From Conidiobolus incongruus B7586 (Eukaryota > Entomophthoromycota > Entomophthoromycetes > Entomophthorales > Conidiobolaceae), in the NCBI GenBank assembly GCA_000697335.1, contig JNEM01016982.1, positions 1-34,057 of the forward strand: a stretch of DNA of 34,057 nt. The letters run 5' to 3'. Below the pieces are notes generated by a model. The model was not told where the DNA came from, did not search any database, and saw only the letters and a program-made list of their open reading frames with translations. A program made the position numbers and the translations under genes. Below, in pieces: positions 11,854 to 23,148 of this stretch. Within the stretch, counting starts at the first letter, position 1; the number at the start of each line of letters is the position of its first letter.

Positions 11854-12689
11854 ATTTAATATTATTGTTCATAAATTGCTTTATCTTTTCCGATTTTTTA
11901 TAATAAAAACTTGATAATAATTTTCAATATTTTAATAATATTTTATTATTTAAATACTGTTTCATCATAATGCTTGCATTAAATTTTTTATCTTTGGATA
12001 ATAGTGATCATATTGTAAGTATCATTAAATGTTTACTTCAAAGGCAGATTTTTTTTGATATGTCTTTAATAATATTGGTGTATGCTGAGAATTATTATTC
12101 AATTTTATTCCTTATAATAGTCATATAAAATATTAAATATTAAATAAAAATATGCTTATAATGAATGAATATATATACCTTAATACTATTTCGATAGGAC
12201 CTTTTATATAAACTCTCATTATTATGAAAAATTGCAATCTACTGATAAATTATTCAACAGATATAATTTTTGAAAAAAAAAACTAATTAATCGAAATAGT
12301 TGAATATATTTATAGTTTAACAATTACATTTAAATACTATATTAAAATTATCAAATATTATTGCAAAATACTTTTTCAGATTTTTAGTTTAATCATAGTT
12401 GGTCTAATGATTTGAAATCTTCCGACTGAGATTGAATAATTAGAATGTAACAATTTATAAATAATTAGGTTATCAAATATAATTTTATAGTATATTTATA
12501 AATTTGATATTATCAAAATAATCTATATGAAACCAATATTTTGTGATTAGATTTTATGTTAAATATGACAAACAAAAATTAATCGAAAGCTTATACAATA
12601 TAGTTAGAATGTATGGAAAACTTAAAATTTCTTAATCAGATCAGCTAAAAGTTATTAATTTAAATAATAAAATGAATTAAAAGTTTAGT
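11854..12689. other. AT-rich spacer, nothing recognised
   Basis: AT-rich DNA between the end of the patatin-like gene and tRNA-Leu. No reading frame of coding character was seen on either strand. Confidence 0.7.
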
Positions 12690-12771
12690 TGATCAGAGAG
12701 AGGTTCGAACTCTCGCCTCCGAAGAGACCACGGCCTTAACGTGGCGCCTTAGACCACTCGGCCATCTGACC
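12690..12771 (-). tRNA. tRNA-Leu (anticodon AAG)
   Basis: On the minus strand it begins GGTCAGATGGCCGAGTGG and ends CTCTGATC followed by A as discriminator. The acceptor stem pairs fully with one G-T. The anticodon stem CCACG/CGTGG encloses TTAAGGC, giving AAG, which reads CTT and, after A-to-inosine editing, CTC. The variable arm and the T arm with GTTCGAA fit a class II leucine tRNA of 82 bases. No intron. The 3' CCA is not encoded, as expected for a eukaryotic nuclear gene. Confidence 0.97.
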
Positions 12772-13617
12772 ATATTTTTCCTATCTTAAATATTTTCCAT
12801 TATTATTTAAAATAATATAATAATGTATTAAATGTATTTTGTAATGTTTATATTTCTTTCCAATTTTTATATTATTGTATCTAATGATACCAAACATAAT
12901 TCTGAATATCATATTTTTTTTCTTACAAAAAAATTCAAATTCAAATTTATTACTTCAAGATTTTCTTTTCCAATTGAAATTAATAAATAGTACATTATTA
13001 TGTGTTATTCAGTAAATACTAATATTAAACTTTACAAAATTGATCAAAATTGATCATTCTTGTCCAAATCCTGCATGGACTCCCAAAACCCTAAGAGTTT
13101 AAGCCCCAATGCTAATCCTGTAAGATTGGTTCGATTGATTATCAAATAGCAAAGGAATTTGATTTTAGGAGAATTGATATCTTGATATAAATCCACATAA
13201 CATTGAGAACACTCGAAAATTTTTGCTTTATCCAAGTTGTATATACAAATATCCACAATTATCATATATTTCACTTGTGTAATGCTTTTTACAAATCACT
13301 TCACACCAAAGATATTCTCTGACTTTGTTGAATAAGTTTTATTTAAATATATGGTGAGGTTATCTTAATATTTCTTTTGTAGTTTTACTTATTACATTTA
13401 TTTTTTCACCATCTTTTGAGTCTCAAATTTAAGGATCAATATTTTATAATATTGTTTGCTAATAAATTTATAATTTTTTTGCTTGTATTACATACAGAGA
13501 TTTAAATTTATTGTTTGATTCTTTTAGGTAATTTTTTTCATTTTATAATATTTTAATGATTTTTTTTGAAAATATTTAGTTTATAATTTATTATAATATT
13601 ACCTTAAATTTGAAGTA
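12772..13617. other. Spacer holding one doubtful small frame
   Basis: AT-rich except for about 13040-13265, where a small minus-strand frame lies (separate entry). The right part runs into the second mariner-like copy. Confidence 0.6.
13044..13265 (-). CDS. Possible small protein or terminal exon, unrecognised
   Basis: A frame of 73 residues starts at the ATG at 13263-13265; reading could extend one GTG further, but that is not a eukaryotic start. The stretch is visibly less AT-rich than its surroundings. The product has two cysteines (ECSQCYVDLY), a hydrophobic middle (KFLCYLIINR) and an acidic end (MQDLDKNDQF). I do not recognise a family. It could be a short gene, the last exon of a spliced gene, or a remnant. 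Confidence 0.25.
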   Translation of the reverse strand: MIIVDICIYNLDKAKIFECSQCYVDLYQDINSPKIKFLCYLIINRTNLTGLALGLKLLGFWESMQDLDKNDQF

Positions 13618-14876
13618 ATGGGAAATTTTTAAATTTCTAATTTTTCAAACATATTATTAGTTTGAAATAAATAAATATATACAAAGTTAATAAGAAATTA
13701 TATATTTTTAATATATATATATATATATAATAATTTTTTTGATTAAAAAATTAACTTTTTAAAATTGGTTGTTTAATTTAATCATGCTTAAACTAAATAG
13801 TAATCATCAAAAGTTTTTTATTTTAGTATTAATAAAATTTAACCATAAACCTTCTAAAATTATTTAAAATTTACAAGCAGCTTTTAATAATAAAGTATTA
13901 TTTAAATTAACAATTTATTACTAGGTAAATTACTTTAAAATTAAAAAAAACTATTTAAAACTTGTTAAAATTTAAAAAATTAACTTTAATTATTATTTTT
14001 TTAAATATTAATAGAGTGAAAAAATATATTAAAAAGTACTTTTTTATTTTAGTTAAAGAATTATCTAAGTACTTTAATATTAGTTTTATAAGTATTTTAT
14101 ATATATTAAAGTTTAAACTCAAATTAATAAATAAAAATATAAAATAGATACTTTATAATTTAATTAAAGCTTAAAAAAAACTAGAGTAGTTATTGTTAAA
14201 TAAAATTTACTAAAATATTATTAGAAGCTTAAACTTTTATAGTGAATAATTATAATTAATAAATCTTAAATCTTTATATATAATTTTTTACTAAAACACA
14301 AATTAAAATGTTAGATTAAGTTAAATTAACCTTTTTTATAAATCTCTTTAAATAAACATTTTATTAATAAATGAATGTTAATTATTATAATAGATTATAA
14401 TAATATATACTATTCTTATTTAATTCTTGAAGGAAAATTTATTAATAGTAAACTTTATATTATTTTTTTAAATAAAAGTATTTTTAATTAGTGTTTTTAA
14501 TATAATTTAAGAAAACTTATTATTTTACATGATAATTACAAAATATATAAATCTAAAGCTATAAAAAACTTTCTAATTAAAAATAACTAGAAAAAACTAC
14601 TACATCTAATATACTTTTTAGATTATAACTTATATAATTATAATTGCTTTAAATAATTAAAAAACTAGATTACAAGAAAGAAAATTTAATTAATTTGTGA
14701 AATATTAAATTTTAGTTTTTAATAAAAAGAACTATTTTTTAAGTAATAAATCTTTGTTAAAAATATAACAGAAAATTATTAATAATAAAAGAAACTATTA
14801 AATTTATATTATATATTTATTTTTATATATTATATATTAAAATATTTATTTATTTTGAATTGCAAAAAATTCCCAT
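13618..14876 (+). mobile_element. Mariner-like DNA transposon, decayed copy 2
   Basis: A 1259-base element flanked by TA on both sides (13616-13617 and 14877-14878), the mariner target duplication, with inverted ends starting ATGGGAAATTTTT and ending AATTCCCAT. A hairpin (TTTCAAAC/GTTTGAAA-like) sits at 13643-13667. The plus strand keeps a frame at 13962-14147 like the mariner helix-turn-helix region (KYIKKYFFILVKELSKYFNIS) and, in another frame from 14525, LHDNYKIYKSKAIKNFL, then a stop where mariners have Trp, then LLHLIYFLDYNLYNYNCF. Aligned without gaps to the HDN...YSPDLxPxDY region of Mos1-type transposases, the second catalytic Asp is kept and the third reads Asn. Most substitutions (Pro to Leu, Ser to Phe, Cys to Tyr, Asp to Asn, Gln and Trp to stop) are those made by C-to-T or G-to-A changes. 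Confidence 0.85.
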
Positions 14877-16789
14877 TATTAAAAATATAGAGTAATACTT
14901 TTATAAATAATCAATTATTCAAATATTTTAGTTTTATCATTAGAAAAGTTAATATAAAAAATAAGTAACTTATGATATAAGTTAATATAATAAGATCAAA
15001 AATTAAAATTACTTTTATCATGATATTATATTTAGAACTTTAGCTATTGTTTTATTTTTAATAGTATTTAAATAAAAATAAAATAGTTATCATATATTAT
15101 TTTTAAAGATAATAATTATTATTGAGTTTTTCTAGTAATGGTTAAGTAATTCAAATTCATATATTATCAAAACATATAATATTACAAACACTTCATTTTG
15201 TAATAATATAAGTAAATATCCATTTTTTATATTTTTTACCTTTATATTTAAATTGGAGTTTTTTTATATATTAATATTAATATTATTTTATATATTTCTA
15301 AGAAATTATTTATTATTTATTTTGGATTTTTAAAAAGTTTGTAATAGTTTTTAATAATTATATTTCAAGTGATTTATATTCAGATATTCTATTCATAAGT
15401 TTTCTTAATATTAAACAAAAATTTATTAGCTTTAGTAAAATAATAATAATATAATTACCTTGTTATCAAATATTTTTTATATCTTTTTTATGTTGAAAAT
15501 TGAATTATCATTTTTTCTAATTCCTATTTCATTTTTTTAAAATTTGTATATTTTTTATTATTCTAAATTTTGAAATAAATAAAAACAATAAATAAACCAT
15601 TTATCAGTCCTTTGATTAAGCTATATTTTTTGATATTTTAATTTAAAATTATAATAAATTAGTTAATTTTATTAAAAAGATTTTAAAAAGATGATTTCAT
15701 AAATATATAACTTATTATAAAGTTAATAATATTTTTGAAGGAAATCTATATACAATAATATATATAATTGAGTTTTTTGAATATCACAAATAATAGTAAT
15801 TTCAAATAATTTTTTAAGGTATTTAAATTATTAGTTAGAGTTTTATTTTAAATAATTTTAAGAAACTAATATTGGATTTTTTGATTGTAAAGTTATTTAA
15901 TATGATTTGATAAAACTCTAACTTAATTAATATTTTGGAGGTAAAGACAAAGTCAATAATATTCATATTTGACTAAAGCTGACAATAATGTATTTAATGA
16001 TATAATGTTTAAAAGTAAATTATTTTTTTAAATTAATATCCAAATATCTGCGCAATAAGTTATAGTTTATATAGGCCTTAATTAAATAATAATACACATG
16101 CTCAAAAACATTGGAAATTCTGGGAACGGTTCAATAATAATGGTATAGTATAATAAATAATAAATGAGAGTATTTCAAATGTTTAAGAGTAAAAGTATCT
16201 ATCAAGATATTTTAAGTGATTTTATTATATTCATATAATAGTTTTATTTATCATAGGTTTATAAGATATAAAATTATCAAAAATATATTGAAATTTATAC
16301 TTAAGGATTTTGAAAATTTTAGGAAAATTTAAAATTATTGACAAAATTGAATTGGAAAATTTTGAGGTGTAAATCAAAATTTAGGGGAAATTACTAATTC
16401 AGATAATTGGGTGAAATACTATTGATGGTGTATAGAATATCGCCCTTTTCCTTCTTGTCAAAGTGGTAGTATACCAATTTAAGCAGTAGTGCTTGGTAAG
16501 TATAATCAAAGCACTGAAAATGATCAATATGGATGAGATAAAAAATAATATATGGAAATAAAAGGAAATGAACAAGGATAAATAGATGGCTGCAAAGACG
16601 CAAGATATTAAATGACAATTTAATTTGAGTACAATAAATTCAACGATGATCAATATTTAATTAATATTTGGAATATATTGGGGATACAAACAAAGATCAT
16701 TTTCAAGATTGTCTTTTCAGTGTTAATTATAATTTATAAGAATAATTATTAACAGTACTTTTGTAGTTTACAGCTACCGAGAATACAGA
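14877..16789. other. AT-rich spacer between mariner-like copy 2 and eS7
   Basis: Very AT-rich DNA up to about 16.38 kb with no recognisable gene or repeat. From 16.39 to 16.65 kb there is a doubtful minus-strand frame (separate entry). The last 130 bases before the eS7 ATG would contain its promoter and leader; TTTTGTAG at about 16760-16766 could be the acceptor of a leader intron, which I cannot confirm. Confidence 0.6.
16399..16653 (-). CDS. Possible small membrane protein, divergent to eS7, unrecognised
   Basis: An 84-residue frame starts at 16653 and is mostly hydrophobic, with about two membrane spans between residues 12 and 52, followed by a basic stretch (TRRKRA). An overlapping frame (16394-16618) offers a charged C-terminus instead, so an unrecognised intron joining the two is possible. 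The region is less AT-rich than its flanks and begins 137 bases from the eS7 start, so a shared promoter is conceivable. No homologue is recognised; hydrophobic frames arise easily in T-rich DNA. Confidence 0.25.
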   Translation of the reverse strand: MIIVEFIVLKLNCHLISCVFAAIYLSLFISFYFHILFFISSILIIFSALIILTKHYCLNWYTTTLTRRKRAIFYTPSIVFHPII

Positions 16790-17491
16790 ATGTCTGCCGA
16801 ACAAAAGATCATCAAAGTTGAAGGTGTCCAACCCTCCGAATTAGAACTCTCTGTTGCCCAAGCTCTTTTCGACTTGGAAAACAACGTTGCTGACTTAAAG
16901 AAGGAACTCCGTCCCCTTCAAATCAGCTCCGCCAAAGAAGTAATTTAATTTACTATCTTGAGTTTATGCATGATGTTAAATTATTGATATAGGTTGAAAT
17001 TGGCTCTGGTAAGAAGGCCATCGTCATCTTCGTCCCTGTTCCCCTTCTTAAGCAATTCCACAAGGTTCAAGTTCGGTATGTTAATATTAAACAATTTATT
17101 TATTTGTTCAATAGTAACCATACTATTATATAGTTTGACCCGTGAATTGGAAAAGAAATTCTCCGACCGCCACGTTGTCTTCATTGCCCAACGTCGTATT
17201 TTGCCCAGACCTACCCGTAAGGTCCACCTTAAGCAATCTCGTCCTCGTTCCCGTACTTTGACCGCTGTCCACGATGCTATCTTGGAAGACTTAGCTTACC
17301 CCACCGAAATCATCGGTAAGCGCATCAAGTACAAGGTTGATGGTTCCCGCTTGATCAAGGTTTTCCTCGATACTAAGGACACCACCTCCCAAGAACACAA
17401 ATTAGACACCTTCCGTGCTGTTTACAAGAAGCTCACTGGCAAAGACGCCATCTTCGAATTCCCTGTTCACTCCGCCTTGGAACTCAACTAG
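16790..17491 (+). CDS. RPS7: 40S ribosomal protein eS7
   Basis: Three exons, 16790-16939, 16993-17075 and 17134-17491, give 196 residues, the normal length for eS7. The start ATG follows AATACAGA and the protein begins MSAEQKIIK. Diagnostic stretches are [57 protein letters not shown] and [11 protein letters not shown], ending [15 protein letters not shown], all typical of eS7 of the small-subunit body, a component also needed for 18S rRNA maturation. The introns of 53 and 58 bases have GTAATT and GTATGT donors and ATATAG acceptors, and fall in frame in conserved sequence. A long frame reading straight through the second intron is an artefact. Codon use is strongly biased toward GTC, ACC, CGT and AAG. 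Confidence 0.98.
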
Positions 17492-18717
17492 GCTGCAAAT
17501 AAAGGCCTTAGTCCCCCTTAATGTATCATTAATCAACATATTCAAAAGTTAGTGCCAACTTATGTAATTTTTTTTCTTTACTAAACTTCATCAAATAGCA
17601 TCAAAATACATCAATTAATGATACTTGGTTTTTACATATTTATTCATCATTCAGACGTATAGAATGCTTCCTTCTCCCTGAATTGAGTTTATTCCTCTAT
17701 ATGGCTCTTTTCTTTGATTAATATGACATTATATCCAAAATCAATATTTTCTATTTTATCATTGTTGATTTACACTTTCTCTTTTTATTTAGCACATATA
17801 TTTTATACTATTCTATTATATTTTGTTATTCAAATTATTATATTTCTAAGTCTTTCAAATATAATACTATATTTATTAATTATCCAACTATATCTTTTTG
17901 GTATTTCATGAATATCAAACTATTCGTCATAATTCTCTAGCATAGATAATATAATATTAATTTTTTTATTTTAGCATTTTATTAAAATGTTCATTTTAAT
18001 CAAAATTAATTAATATATTATTTAAATTAAATAATTATATCAATTATTAAATTATGAATTGAAATAAACGATAATGTATATAAATTTAAATCAAATATGA
18101 ATATATTTGATTTAAATTTCGTTGTTTAAAAACAATATATCTTCATTATCACTAATATTTTATAATAGGAATATTAATTAAAATCTTTAATAAATCTATC
18201 CTGAATAAACTATTGTCACATATTTCTTCAACTAATTCTTATAATTCTTTTACAACATGTATTGTATCAATAATCATGTTTAGTGCATATATACATTATT
18301 ATTAATATACAACGAATTTTTTATACATCAATAATTTTTTATAATAAATTTAAAACAAAAAAAATTAATATAAATTTGAATAATAAATATATAATTTTTG
18401 ATAAAATTTAAATAATATGATGTTTTATCAAAGTATTATAATGACGAATATAATTATTTTGATATATAATTGTTATTTTTAAATTTTAATTATATTTTAA
18501 ATTGATTAAGATTATAATTGTTTTAAAATTTTTAAGTTGTTAATTTTTTAAATTTAAAAATAAATATCATAATTTATGTAAATAATTAGTTTCAAAGCAC
18601 AATAATAATTTCTAAAATAGGACTGATTTCAAATTATATGTGTAACATCATTTAAAATAATGCTTAATTGTTTTTTATTTTAATAATCAAAGGTTGAATA
18701 AAACTCAAATCAATGAC
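17492..18717. other. Spacer between eS7 and UGT gene A
   Basis: The first 200 bases would hold the eS7 3' end; the rest is highly AT-rich. A 65-residue hydrophobic frame at 17714-17911 has the composition of spacer and is not considered a gene. No RNA gene or repeat was recognised. Confidence 0.65.
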
Positions 18718-20370
18718 ATGTTATTAATATTTGTTTTATTATTTGGCTTAGCTACAATCAATACCACTCAATATAATGAACAAGACAAATTCTTGGAAGA
18801 GATTGAAAAACCTATCAATATTTTAATATCAGCATATGAAGGAAGTCGTTCTCATGTAAAATTTTTATTTGAGATAAGTAATTTTCTAAACAGTCAAGGT
18901 CATAATATTACTTACGCAACCACCGAGGATAAATTTAAATGGGCGAATGGATATAATGTCACTTTATATAATATGGGAGTTCCAGATACTTCTAAATTTG
19001 AACCTGGTTTAGGTCTTGCAGGGTTTTTGCCTCCTTTGTATGATCAACTCTTCCCTAAATATAAAGGCATTATTGACGAAACGAAACCTGATGTAGTTAT
19101 ATGCGATTTTTTCGCTGCAGCTTGCATTGATTACTGTCAAAAGTATCGTATTCCGCTGATCGTTGGGCTACAAGCTTTAGACTCTAGATTGAATCCGGTT
19201 CCTTATATCAATAACAACGCAGATTTCAATGTTCCTGTGACTACTGAGCATATGTCTTTTTGGAGTCGCTGGTATAATACCTTTATCCGATCCGTTTCTA
19301 ATTTTAAAGATAAGGAAAATTTAAGGACTAGATTAAATAAAGTGCGCTCAAAATATGGAATTCCTGAAAAGAAGGGACATTGGGGCGATTTTGACACTGA
19401 ATACAAAATATTAAATACTTATCTCGGATGGGAAGCTCCAAGACCATTAAATCCTACCTTCGAATTGGTTGGTCCTATCAGATCACCTAATATAGCTCCT
19501 TTAACACCTGATTTGACCAAATTTTTAGATCGATGGGATTCTGTCATGTATATGGCATTTGGGTCGGGTACCAAACTCTCCCAGAAAGACCTTGAACTAG
19601 TTATCCAAGCTGCTTTCATAGCGCTAAAAGACGGTGTCATTAATGGAGTTATTTTAGCAACTGTTACTCCAAAGTCCACATTTCCAGAAGAATTCCATAC
19701 TGTTGCTGGTATTATTAAAACGGAAGATTTGTTCAATAATAAGATTCATCAATTTAAATTAATGGCTTATGCTCCTCAAGAGTCCATCTTGAAGCATGAT
19801 AGCACCAAGCTATTTTTAAGTCATGGAGGTCTCGAAAGTACCTTCGAAGGTATCTTTACATCCACTCCTATTCTAGTAATGCCATTCTTTGGAGATCAGC
19901 CTACCAATGGACAGCTAGTTATTGAGAATAATTTGGGAGGTATGGTGAATAAATTGTCTGATTCACCAAATAAGGTCTACGAAGAAATTAAAAGAATTGT
20001 AGTTGACGAAGATGGATCGATTAAGAGAGATTTGAAGCGAGTTCGGACCATTTCTCACTTTAGATCTATTGATATTCGCCAAGCAGGAGAAAAAATTGTC
20101 AGCTTTGCCAAAACCGCTAAAGCCTGCAGAACTGAAAATGATCCTCTTGATGAAATTCCTTGCGAACTTAAACATATGGTCACCGTTGATCAAAGGATCT
20201 CTCATTTCAAGGCTTATCAATACGATATTTACATTTTCCATTATACACTCGCTACATTGATTCTCACTGCTACTATTTCTTATATTATTAAACATATACA
20301 ATATTTAAGAAGAAGAGGATATACTTTGATTCCTGATCGTAGTAATAATGAAAATGAAGGTGATAATTAA
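18718..20370 (+). CDS. UDP-glycosyltransferase A, membrane-anchored (GT1 family)
   Basis: A single-exon gene of 550 residues. The frame is open eight codons further up to a TTG, but the first ATG at 18718 directly starts a signal peptide (MLLIFVLLFGLATINTT) and is the likely start. N-terminal acceptor domain: His46 in EGSRSH occupies the place of the catalytic His of GT1 enzymes, with its partner Asp likely Asp130 in DVVICDFF. C-terminal donor domain: MYMAFGSG (278-285), then the UGT signature from YAPQES (351) through FLSHGGLESTFEG (366-378) to FGDQ (391-394), which binds the UDP-sugar. A Cys-containing segment (CRT...IPCELKH, 470-486) leads to a membrane helix (about 503-525) and a basic tail RRRGYTLIP. 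This is the topology of animal ER UGTs. The family transfers sugar from a UDP-sugar to small lipophilic acceptors; sugar and acceptor here are unknown. Asn63 in GHNIT is a possible glycosylation site. Confidence 0.95.
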   Translation: MLLIFVLLFGLATINTTQYNEQDKFLEEIEKPINILISAYEGSRSHVKFLFEISNFLNSQGHNITYATTEDKFKWANGYNVTLYNMGVPDTSKFEPGLGLAGFLPPLYDQLFPKYKGIIDETKPDVVICDFFAAACIDYCQKYRIPLIVGLQALDSRLNPVPYINNNADFNVPVTTEHMSFWSRWYNTFIRSVSNFKDKENLRTRLNKVRSKYGIPEKKGHWGDFDTEYKILNTYLGWEAPRPLNPTFELVGPIRSPNIAPLTPDLTKFLDRWDSVMYMAFGSGTKLSQKDLELVIQAAFIALKDGVINGVILATVTPKSTFPEEFHTVAGIIKTEDLFNNKIHQFKLMAYAPQESILKHDSTKLFLSHGGLESTFEGIFTSTPILVMPFFGDQPTNGQLVIENNLGGMVNKLSDSPNKVYEEIKRIVVDEDGSIKRDLKRVRTISHFRSIDIRQAGEKIVSFAKTAKACRTENDPLDEIPCELKHMVTVDQRISHFKAYQYDIYIFHYTLATLILTATISYIIKHIQYLRRRGYTLIPDRSNNENEGDN

Positions 20371-20973
20371 AAATATTACTAGATATAATAAACATTTATT
20401 GAATATTTTATATTACTAATATTCACTACTATTTAAGCCTCATATAATGTTTTATGGCTTATTTATATAACTAAACTACAATCTGAAGGCATTTTATATC
20501 ACCTTATAAATTTAAATAAAATTTTAAAAAATGAAAAATTTTTTATAGGGATTAAACATGTAAAAATCAATACAATTGTAGAATGTTCAATAATTTTTCA
20601 CATTAAAATTTTACAAGAATTTTATTTTATGTAAACAATCTTATTATTGAAATGTAGAATATTCTATTTCTTTAAATATTCAAGGATTATTTCAAAGTAT
20701 TATTAACATTATAATAAAATTCATTTCAATACCAACTCAATTTATATCAATTTTTAAATAAAATATTTTTTGAAAATTAATCCAATGAAATGATTAAATA
20801 AAATAAAATTTTACATATTGTTGAAAATTAAAACAAATAATGATTAACAGAATATTGTTAGATATAAAAATGTAGTTATTAAGTTAAACATAATAAAATT
20901 ATGGTCATATAATTCAAACAATATAATATCATTAATAAATAATTGAAAAAAAATGACAAAAAGAATTTCTCGA
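20371..20973. other. AT-rich spacer, nothing recognised
   Basis: AT-rich DNA between the stop of UGT A and the tRNA-Gln gene. No reading frame or structure of note. Confidence 0.7.
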
Positions 20974-21045
20974 AGCTCTGCCTGAGAATCGAACTCAGAT
21001 CGCAGGATTCAAAGTCCTGAGTGCTAACCATTACACCAGCGGAGC
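20974..21045 (-). tRNA. tRNA-Gln (anticodon TTG), copy 1
   Basis: On the minus strand it reads GCTCCGCTGGTGTAATGG and ends AGGCAGAGC with T as discriminator. The anticodon stem CAGGA/TCCTG encloses CTTTGAA, giving TTG for CAA codons. The T arm CTGAG/CTCAG carries TTCGATT. The acceptor stem has one mismatch, C5 with A68. It is identical to the gene at 26719-26790 and has no intron. Confidence 0.95.
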
Positions 21046-23148
21046 TTTAATCTCTACTTTCCACCAAAATTCAAAAATTAGTTCAAACATGAATCATCAA
21101 ATCTGTATAAAAATTAATCAATTTTGATACATTACAATTACTATATTAATTAAAGAACTATGTCCAAACTGGGAAAAATACATACTTCCGTCAAAGAATA
21201 AAACAAATTTGTTGTTTGCATCTTGTAAAATTTTGAGGTTTCACACATCCATTCATAACATCATACCAACGAATATATTGATAAAAGCTGAATATTTGTC
21301 ATTAATCCTAATAACATTATATAAAAATTATTACAAATTCTATGTTTTAATTGTTGGCATTTTCCCATTAATATCCAATGAATTTATAGATTGAGAGTTA
21401 TATCTAAAATACTTTTAAGTGATTAAGTATTAAATTGCATTTGTTAGAATCTAAAAACAGTCTTTCTCATTTAATAATAAAGACTTCAATAATCTCTGAG
21501 TGAATATTTTGAAAATGAATAATATATCATTACTTTTGTAATTGTTATCCTTATAAAAAGTCAAAAAATTTAACTTTTTATTTTCTTTTCAGCTTAATAT
21601 TCAATTTTATATTTTTTGGCACTTAAGCCTTAATGAATAAAATTTAATCAGATCTAAATTGATATGAATTTTCAATTCATATAAATAAAGCAAAGTTATT
21701 ACAAACGTTTTTATCAATGAAATTGTTATTATATTTCAATAATAATATTTACAAATATTTGGTTATTGAATATATAACCATTTTGATTGAATCAAAATTG
21801 AATACAATAAAATAAAATATTTATTTTGTATATAAAATCAGTTAATAATATGATGAAAATTTCTTAGAAATAGTTAGTTTTTATGCTAAATTTAATAATA
21901 TATATCATGTATGGACAATAATGAGCAAAACCAAAATTTGACCTCAGCTTAAAATAACTAAATTATTATAAATTTGTTTATATATCATTAAAAATTAGTT
22001 TGAGTATCAAAAGTGGAATAAAATGCAGTATATTTGAAATTTATTTAATCAAATATATAATATATTAAGAATAAACTTTTATCATTTACCTAAATTTTAT
22101 TATTACTATTTCAAAAATTAATATAGTTTTGCAAATTTAATATTAATTCATAGAATAAATATATTTACACTAATAAAATACAGTGAAATCGGATTTTGTA
22201 ATTTATATATTGGAACAAGCTTGAAATTTATGAAATTAATCAAATATTAAATATGATTTTGAGTCAATCATATATATATATATATATCTTTTTCAAAATT
22301 ACGAGATCCAAGTCTTTATTATGTGAGACGAACTTATGCTTCTAATAGATTGATCAATTGATACCAGTTTTCAATATATTTAAAACAGCGATTACTGGTA
22401 TTATATTAAAAGATTATTGGGTATTTGACAAAGATTTTAAAACAATTTCTCTTAATCCTAAATTAACTATAAATTGGAAGTAATTGATTATTGGATGGAA
22501 ATATCTGGTCTCAAATAGGAAAAATTGACCATTTTAACAATATTTCCAAATATAATTGATTCGAAAATTGATAAAGATTTATAATATTTGACAAATACTT
22601 AAGCTCTATTACAATATCAAAGTATATAATGAAATATTTAAGAATTGGTTCTATGAAATAACTATTATTTCTATTCATTTCAATAAAGTTTTATTTATTT
22701 AATATGTGAATAATGACTAATGTTTCCTTTTATTATATGAGATTAATCAAAAATATATGAGAAAATTTTCAAGTTGACATATTTAATAAAATCATTTAAT
22801 TAAATAATTATATTAACATCACTTAATTGTATCTTTATTGTCAATTATTAGAAAATGTTGCAAATATTATATATTTTACTTATTCAAATGTTAAGATTAG
22901 CCTTAATAATAAATAGTATTTTTAAACAGTTCAATTTAAAATTATTTCAACTTAACTTGGAATTTATAGAAAAATTTTTTCTTACTAACAAGAATTTCAA
23001 TATATACAAAAGTGAATAATTACAAGTTTATTAGATTAAAGTTTGTTGGTGTAACTTGAGATAACAAATATATATATATATATATATATATGTTAGAGTT
23101 TAATCTTGTCATTTATTTTCAATTTTAAATTAAATAGTTTGTAATAAT
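21046..23148. other. AT-rich spacer, nothing recognised
   Basis: About 2.1 kb of AT-rich DNA between tRNA-Gln and UGT B with no frame of coding character. It contains (AT)n microsatellites at about 22269-22287 and 23068-23091, the latter about 60 bases before the UGT B start. Nothing else was recognised. Confidence 0.65.

Noticed and set aside
16994-17491. A 165-residue frame in the eS7 locus starting MKLALVRRP
   Set aside because: It reads exon 2 in the wrong frame, then the intron, and joins the true frame only in exon 3. The three-exon model gives the full eS7 protein.
17714-17911. A 65-residue hydrophobic frame
   Set aside because: Composition is that of the T-rich spacer, there is no recognisable motif, and such frames are expected by chance.
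18694-18717. Eight-codon N-terminal extension of UGT A from a TTG
   Set aside because: TTG is not a normal eukaryotic start, and the ATG at 18718 places the signal peptide at the very N-terminus as in B and C.
19963-20301. A 112-residue frame opposite UGT A, and a similar one at 6389-6610 opposite pseudogene 1
   Set aside because: The two look alike only because they are antisense to homologous UGT sequence.
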